Origin: Actinomycetes bacterium
Lineage (GTDB): Bacteria > Actinomycetota > CALGFH01
Length of the DNA stretch: 25,400 nt
NCBI GenBank assembly: GCA_030152105.1
Contig: JASLIH010000033.1
Span: 1 to 25,400, forward strand
Reading direction: 5' to 3'
Under the pieces are notes generated by a model that was not told the DNA's origin, ran no database searches, and was given only the letters and a program-made list of their open reading frames with translations. Position numbers and translations under genes: made by a program. Each line of letters begins with the position of its first letter. The first letter of the stretch is position 1. This document shows positions 22,880-25,400 of this stretch, piece after piece.

Positions 22880-23665
22880 GTGCGTTCCTATGTGGTGACC
22901 GGCGGCGGCCGGGGGGTCGGCCGGGCGCTGGTCGAGCGGCTCCTCGCCGACGGCGGGGCGGTGGTCGCGATCGAGCTCGACCCGGCCGCCCTGGCCTGGA
23001 CCGAGGGCCACCCGGCGGGCGACCGGGTCGCCGGGGTGGCTGGCGACGCCGCCGACGAGGCCGTCACCGGGCGAGCCGCCGACCTGGCCGAGGCGGCGGC
23101 GCCGCTGGCCGGCTGGGTCAACAACGCGGCCCTGTTCCGGGACGCCTCGCTGCATGACGACCCGGCCGCGGTGCTGCGGTCGATCGAGCTGAACCTGGCC
23201 CCGGCGGTGGTCGGCAGCGCCACCGCCGTGCGCCGGTTCCTGGCCGCCGGCACCGGCGGGGCGATCGTCAACGTCTCGTCCCACCAGGCCCGCCGGGCCG
23301 TCCCCGGCGCCCTCGCCTACGCCACCGCCAAGGCGGCCGTCGAGGGCCTCACCCGCGCCCTGGCCGTCGACTACGGCCCCCGGGGCATCCGCGTCAACGC
23401 CGTCGCCCTTGGCTCGATCGACACCGAGCGCTACCAGGCGCTGCTGGCCGCTCAGGACCCGGCCGGGGCCGACCGCATCCAGGACGAGATGCGCCAGCTC
23501 CACCCCGTCGGTCGGGTCGGCCGGCCCGACGAGGTGGCGGCCGTGGTCGCCCATCTCCTGTCCGAGGAGGCCAGCTTCGTCAGCGGCGCCACCATCGCGG
23601 TCGACGGCGGCCGCTCGGTCCTTGGCGGTGACCCCGAGTCCGCCCCACCACCGAGCGGCCGCTAG
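22880..23665 (+). CDS. Short-chain dehydrogenase/reductase (SDR)
   Basis: The 261-residue protein is a classical SDR. The NAD(P)-binding loop is TGGGRGVG (7-14); Glu32 follows the second strand (VVAIELD), which favours NAD over NADP. NNAA lies at 81-84, structural Asn105, catalytic Ser134 (NVSSHQA), Tyr147 and Lys151 (YATAK), and the C-terminal FVSGATIAVDGG. It oxidises or reduces an alcohol/carbonyl pair; the substrate cannot be predicted. The GTG at 22880 starts exactly at the conserved first strand (MRSYVVTGGG) and lies 6 nt after a TAGCCT hexamer. Its stop shares a CTAG palindrome with the convergent M15 peptidase gene. Confidence 0.93.
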   Translation: MRSYVVTGGGRGVGRALVERLLADGGAVVAIELDPAALAWTEGHPAGDRVAGVAGDAADEAVTGRAADLAEAAAPLAGWVNNAALFRDASLHDDPAAVLRSIELNLAPAVVGSATAVRRFLAAGTGGAIVNVSSHQARRAVPGALAYATAKAAVEGLTRALAVDYGPRGIRVNAVALGSIDTERYQALLAAQDPAGADRIQDEMRQLHPVGRVGRPDEVAAVVAHLLSEEASFVSGATIAVDGGRSVLGGDPESAPPPSGR

Positions 23666-24624
23666 TTGCCGGTCGCGGAAAAGTGCATCAGGTCCTTGGG
23701 TGTGCGCCAGGTGCCGCCCCAGGTCCAGCCGATGGCGGCGAAGGCGGTGGTGACGACGTCGCCAGGGTGGATCATCCCCGGGCGGCGGTCGCCACGGTCC
23801 AGGTAGACGCTGGCCAGCTCGGGCAGGACCAGGTCGCCGCGCCGGTAGGGGTTCTGGAACGGGTCGACGTCGATGGCCAGGCCGTAGGCGTGGGCCGACC
23901 AGCGGGTCTGCTTGCGGGCGGCGCGGCAGACGAAGGCGGCGGTGTTGTTGCCGTCGCCGGTGGGCCGGGCCGTCAGGTCGGCCCCGGTGACCAGCCGCAT
24001 CTCCTCGATCGGGAACCGGGCCCGGTAGAGGCGGGCGAACACCGAGACGACCCCGGCCGCGACCCGCCGGTGGACGACCAGCTCGCCGGTGTGGGCTCTG
24101 CCGTCGAACCCGCGGAAGCTGACGGTCACATAGCGCAGGTCGGCCAGGCCGACCGGGCAGCCGGGCTTCCAGGTCGTCCCCATCCGGGCCCGGACGGCCG
24201 GGCTGACCGGCCGGATCGAGGACCGGAACCGGCCCCCGGGCGGCGGTGGCAGCCGGTCCAGGGTCGGGAGCCGGCGGTCCCGGAGCGCTGCCGGGGTCGG
24301 CAGGACCTTGCCGAACCCGTCGGGTCGCAACGGCAGCGGCCGCGCCCCGACCCGCCACCCGCCCGCCGGGCCCGTGGTCGCCGGCCCCCCGTCCGGCGGC
24401 GTGGCCGTGCCCCCGGGAGGCTCAGTGCCCCCGGGGGGCTCCGAGCCGGGGGGCTGTGGATTCCCGCGAGCACCCGTTCCGCTGCTGGAGGTAGCCTCCC
24501 CCACCGGGGGACCCGAGCCCGGCGGGCCGGGTTGCGGGCTGCCGGCGCAGGCGGCGAGCACCGCGGAGATCAGCAGCACCACCGTGCAGAACCGCACCAC
24601 CCTCGTCAGGTGGTTGGCGCGCAC
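23662..24624 (-). CDS. Lipoprotein M15-family peptidase (D-Ala-D-Ala carboxypeptidase-like)
   Basis: The protein has about 320 residues and a lipoprotein signal (VVRFCTVVLLISAVLAAC, lipobox LAAC with Cys26). A Pro/Gly-rich linker spans about 27-90, and the C-terminal domain has M15-type zinc ligands His245 and Asp252 (SAHAYGLAIDVD) and His314 (DLMHF). Such enzymes trim peptidoglycan peptides outside the membrane. The GTG at 24624 has GGAGG 5 nt upstream and is preferred over the GTG at 24636, which has none. The gene starts 16 nt after the GH15 stop on the same strand, so the two are probably co-transcribed. Repeat copy B lies inside the linker-coding region. The stop shares CTAG with the SDR gene. 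Confidence 0.87.
   Translation of the reverse strand: MRANHLTRVVRFCTVVLLISAVLAACAGSPQPGPPGSGPPVGEATSSSGTGARGNPQPPGSEPPGGTEPPGGTATPPDGGPATTGPAGGWRVGARPLPLRPDGFGKVLPTPAALRDRRLPTLDRLPPPPGGRFRSSIRPVSPAVRARMGTTWKPGCPVGLADLRYVTVSFRGFDGRAHTGELVVHRRVAAGVVSVFARLYRARFPIEEMRLVTGADLTARPTGDGNNTAAFVCRAARKQTRWSAHAYGLAIDVDPFQNPYRRGDLVLPELASVYLDRGDRRPGMIHPGDVVTTAFAAIGWTWGGTWRTPKDLMHFSATGN
24449..24535 (+). repeat. DnaA-box-like/GC-hairpin repeat, copy B
   Basis: Blocks GGGGGCTGTGGA (24449-24460), CCGTTCC (24474-24480) and CTCCCCCACCGGGGGACCCG (24496-24515) occur in the same order and nearly the same spacing as at 15135-15220. The DnaA-like part is degenerate here (TGTGGATTC). This copy is inside the coding region for the M15 lipoprotein linker. 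Confidence 0.6.
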
Positions 24625-24640
24625 TGGCGCCTCCACGGGG

Positions 24641-25400
24641 TCACAGCAGGGAGACGCCCCTGGGGCGGAAGCGGGTGGCGTCGCCGCCGGACTCGGCCCG
24701 GATCACGTGCATGACCGCGTTGACGAGGGCCAGGTGGGTGAACGCCTGCGGGAAGTTGCCGAGGTGGCGACCGGAGCGCGGGTCGATCTCCTCGGCGTAG
24801 AGCTGGAGCGGGCTGGCGTACGACAGCAGCTTCTCGCACAGCTGCCTGGCCCGGGCCACCTCGCCGATCTCGACCAGGGCCGACACCAGCCAGAACGAGC
24901 AGATGGTGAAGGTCCCCTCCTCGCCCGAGAAGCCGTCGTCGGTCTCCTCGACCCGGTAGCGCAGTACCAGCTCGTCGACGGTCAGCTCGTCGGCGATGGC
25001 CAGGACGGTGTCGCGGATCCGGGGGTCCTCGGGGTGCAGGAACCGCAGCAGCGGCATGAGCAGGACCGAGGCGTCCAGGGCGGTGGTGTCGTAGTGCTGG
25101 ACGAACACGCCCCGCTCGTCGAGGCCGTGCTCGCAGATGTCGGCGTGGATCTCGTCGGCGGCCTTGCGCCAGGCGGCGGCCAGGTCCTTGTCGCCGTGCA
25201 TCCTGGCCAGGCGGGCGCCCCGGTCGCAGGCCACCCAGCACATCAGCTTGGACGAGGTGAAGTGCCGCGGCGGTCCCCGGACCTCCCAGATCCCCTTGTC
25301 GGGCTTGCTCCAGTTGGCGATGGCAGTCTCGACCGCGCGCTTGAGCAGCGGCCACACCCGCTCGGGCAGGTAGTCCCGGGACTTGGTGTGCAGGTAGACC
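24641..25400 (-). CDS. GH15-family glycoside hydrolase (glucoamylase/trehalase-like), C-terminal part
   Basis: The frame runs off the right edge of the window, so the N-terminus is missing; 252 residues are visible. The two GH15 active-site regions are present. DKGIWEVRGPPRHFTSSKLMCWVACDRG holds the likely general-acid glutamate (GIWE). GFSGEEGTFTICSFWLVSALVEIG holds the likely base glutamate. The alternating helices fit the (alpha/alpha)6 barrel. Bacterial members of this type cleave alpha-glucosidic links in glucans, or trehalose in mycobacteria-like enzymes. The TGA stop at 24641-24643 is 16 nt before the M15 lipoprotein start. No signal peptide can be judged. Confidence 0.92.
   Translation of the reverse strand, partial: VYLHTKSRDYLPERVWPLLKRAVETAIANWSKPDKGIWEVRGPPRHFTSSKLMCWVACDRGARLARMHGDKDLAAAWRKAADEIHADICEHGLDERGVFVQHYDTTALDASVLLMPLLRFLHPEDPRIRDTVLAIADELTVDELVLRYRVEETDDGFSGEEGTFTICSFWLVSALVEIGEVARARQLCEKLLSYASPLQLYAEEIDPRSGRHLGNFPQAFTHLALVNAVMHVIRAESGGDATRFRPRGVSLL

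Noticed and set aside
1..25400. CRISPR arrays, IS elements, tRNA or rRNA genes
   Set aside because: No regular spacer-repeat pattern, transposase-like protein, cloverleaf with a CCA-type end or rRNA-like sequence was seen. The tandem repeats are too short and unspaced for CRISPR.

Overview
The window is GC-rich chromosomal DNA of roughly 70% GC or more. Coding is dense on both strands, with GTG and ATG starts, short gaps and several overlapping stops or starts. This, together with the gene content (recO-uppS, deoC next to aldehyde dehydrogenases, single-chain glycyl-tRNA synthetase, GH15 hydrolase, AMIN-like lipoprotein-type protein), points to an actinobacterium, probably a little-studied lineage. 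I cannot name a genus. I see no prophage, IS element, CRISPR array, rRNA or tRNA.

Layout. 1-2223 (+): end of a lipase-like alpha/beta hydrolase, then a promoter, a subtilisin-family (S8) peptidase and a tiny protein that looks like a free-standing copy of the peptidase's own N-terminal prodomain. 2224-2355: convergent gap with a DnaA-box repeat and a 27-bp tandem repeat. 2356-3207 (-): coiled-coil protein. 3334-4981 (+): VOC protein and amidohydrolase. 4990-7253 (-): glyQS followed by a class IV aminotransferase. 7359-8243 (-): catalytically degenerate aldehyde dehydrogenase. 8319-10423 (+): class III adenylyl cyclase with a MerR-like N-terminus, overlapping an alpha/beta hydrolase. 10420-12872 (-): deoC and a complete aldehyde dehydrogenase. 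12950-13477 (+): AMIN-like secreted protein. 13591-14254 (+): uncharacterised gene broken by two frameshifts. 14276-18709 (-): GNAT acetyltransferase, uppS, recO, ABC-F ATPase and a 59-aa small protein. 18878-20638 (+): cyclic-nucleotide-binding domain fused to a CoA-acylating aldehyde dehydrogenase. 20778-21608 (+): HAD-IIA phosphatase. 21572-22771 (-): PHP-domain hydrolase. 22880-23665 (+): SDR. 23662-25400 (-): M15 peptidase lipoprotein and the end of a GH15 glycosidase.

The most interesting theme is cyclic nucleotide signalling next to acetaldehyde metabolism. DeoC releases acetaldehyde, one ALDH can oxidise it, and an acylating ALDH carrying its own cNMP sensor could convert it to acetyl-CoA. 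An adenylyl cyclase sits between the deoC-ALDH pair and a pseudo-ALDH. CRP-like palindromes precede the fusion gene and the gene after it. The circuit is inference; the domain architectures are visible directly.

Several genes (VOC, deoC, recO, ABC-F, PHP, SDR) have a -10-like hexamer 6-9 nt before the start codon and no usable Shine-Dalgarno sequence, which suggests leaderless mRNAs. Others (AMIN-like, cNMP-ALDH, the 59-aa protein, the coiled-coil gene, the cyclase) have clear Shine-Dalgarno sites.
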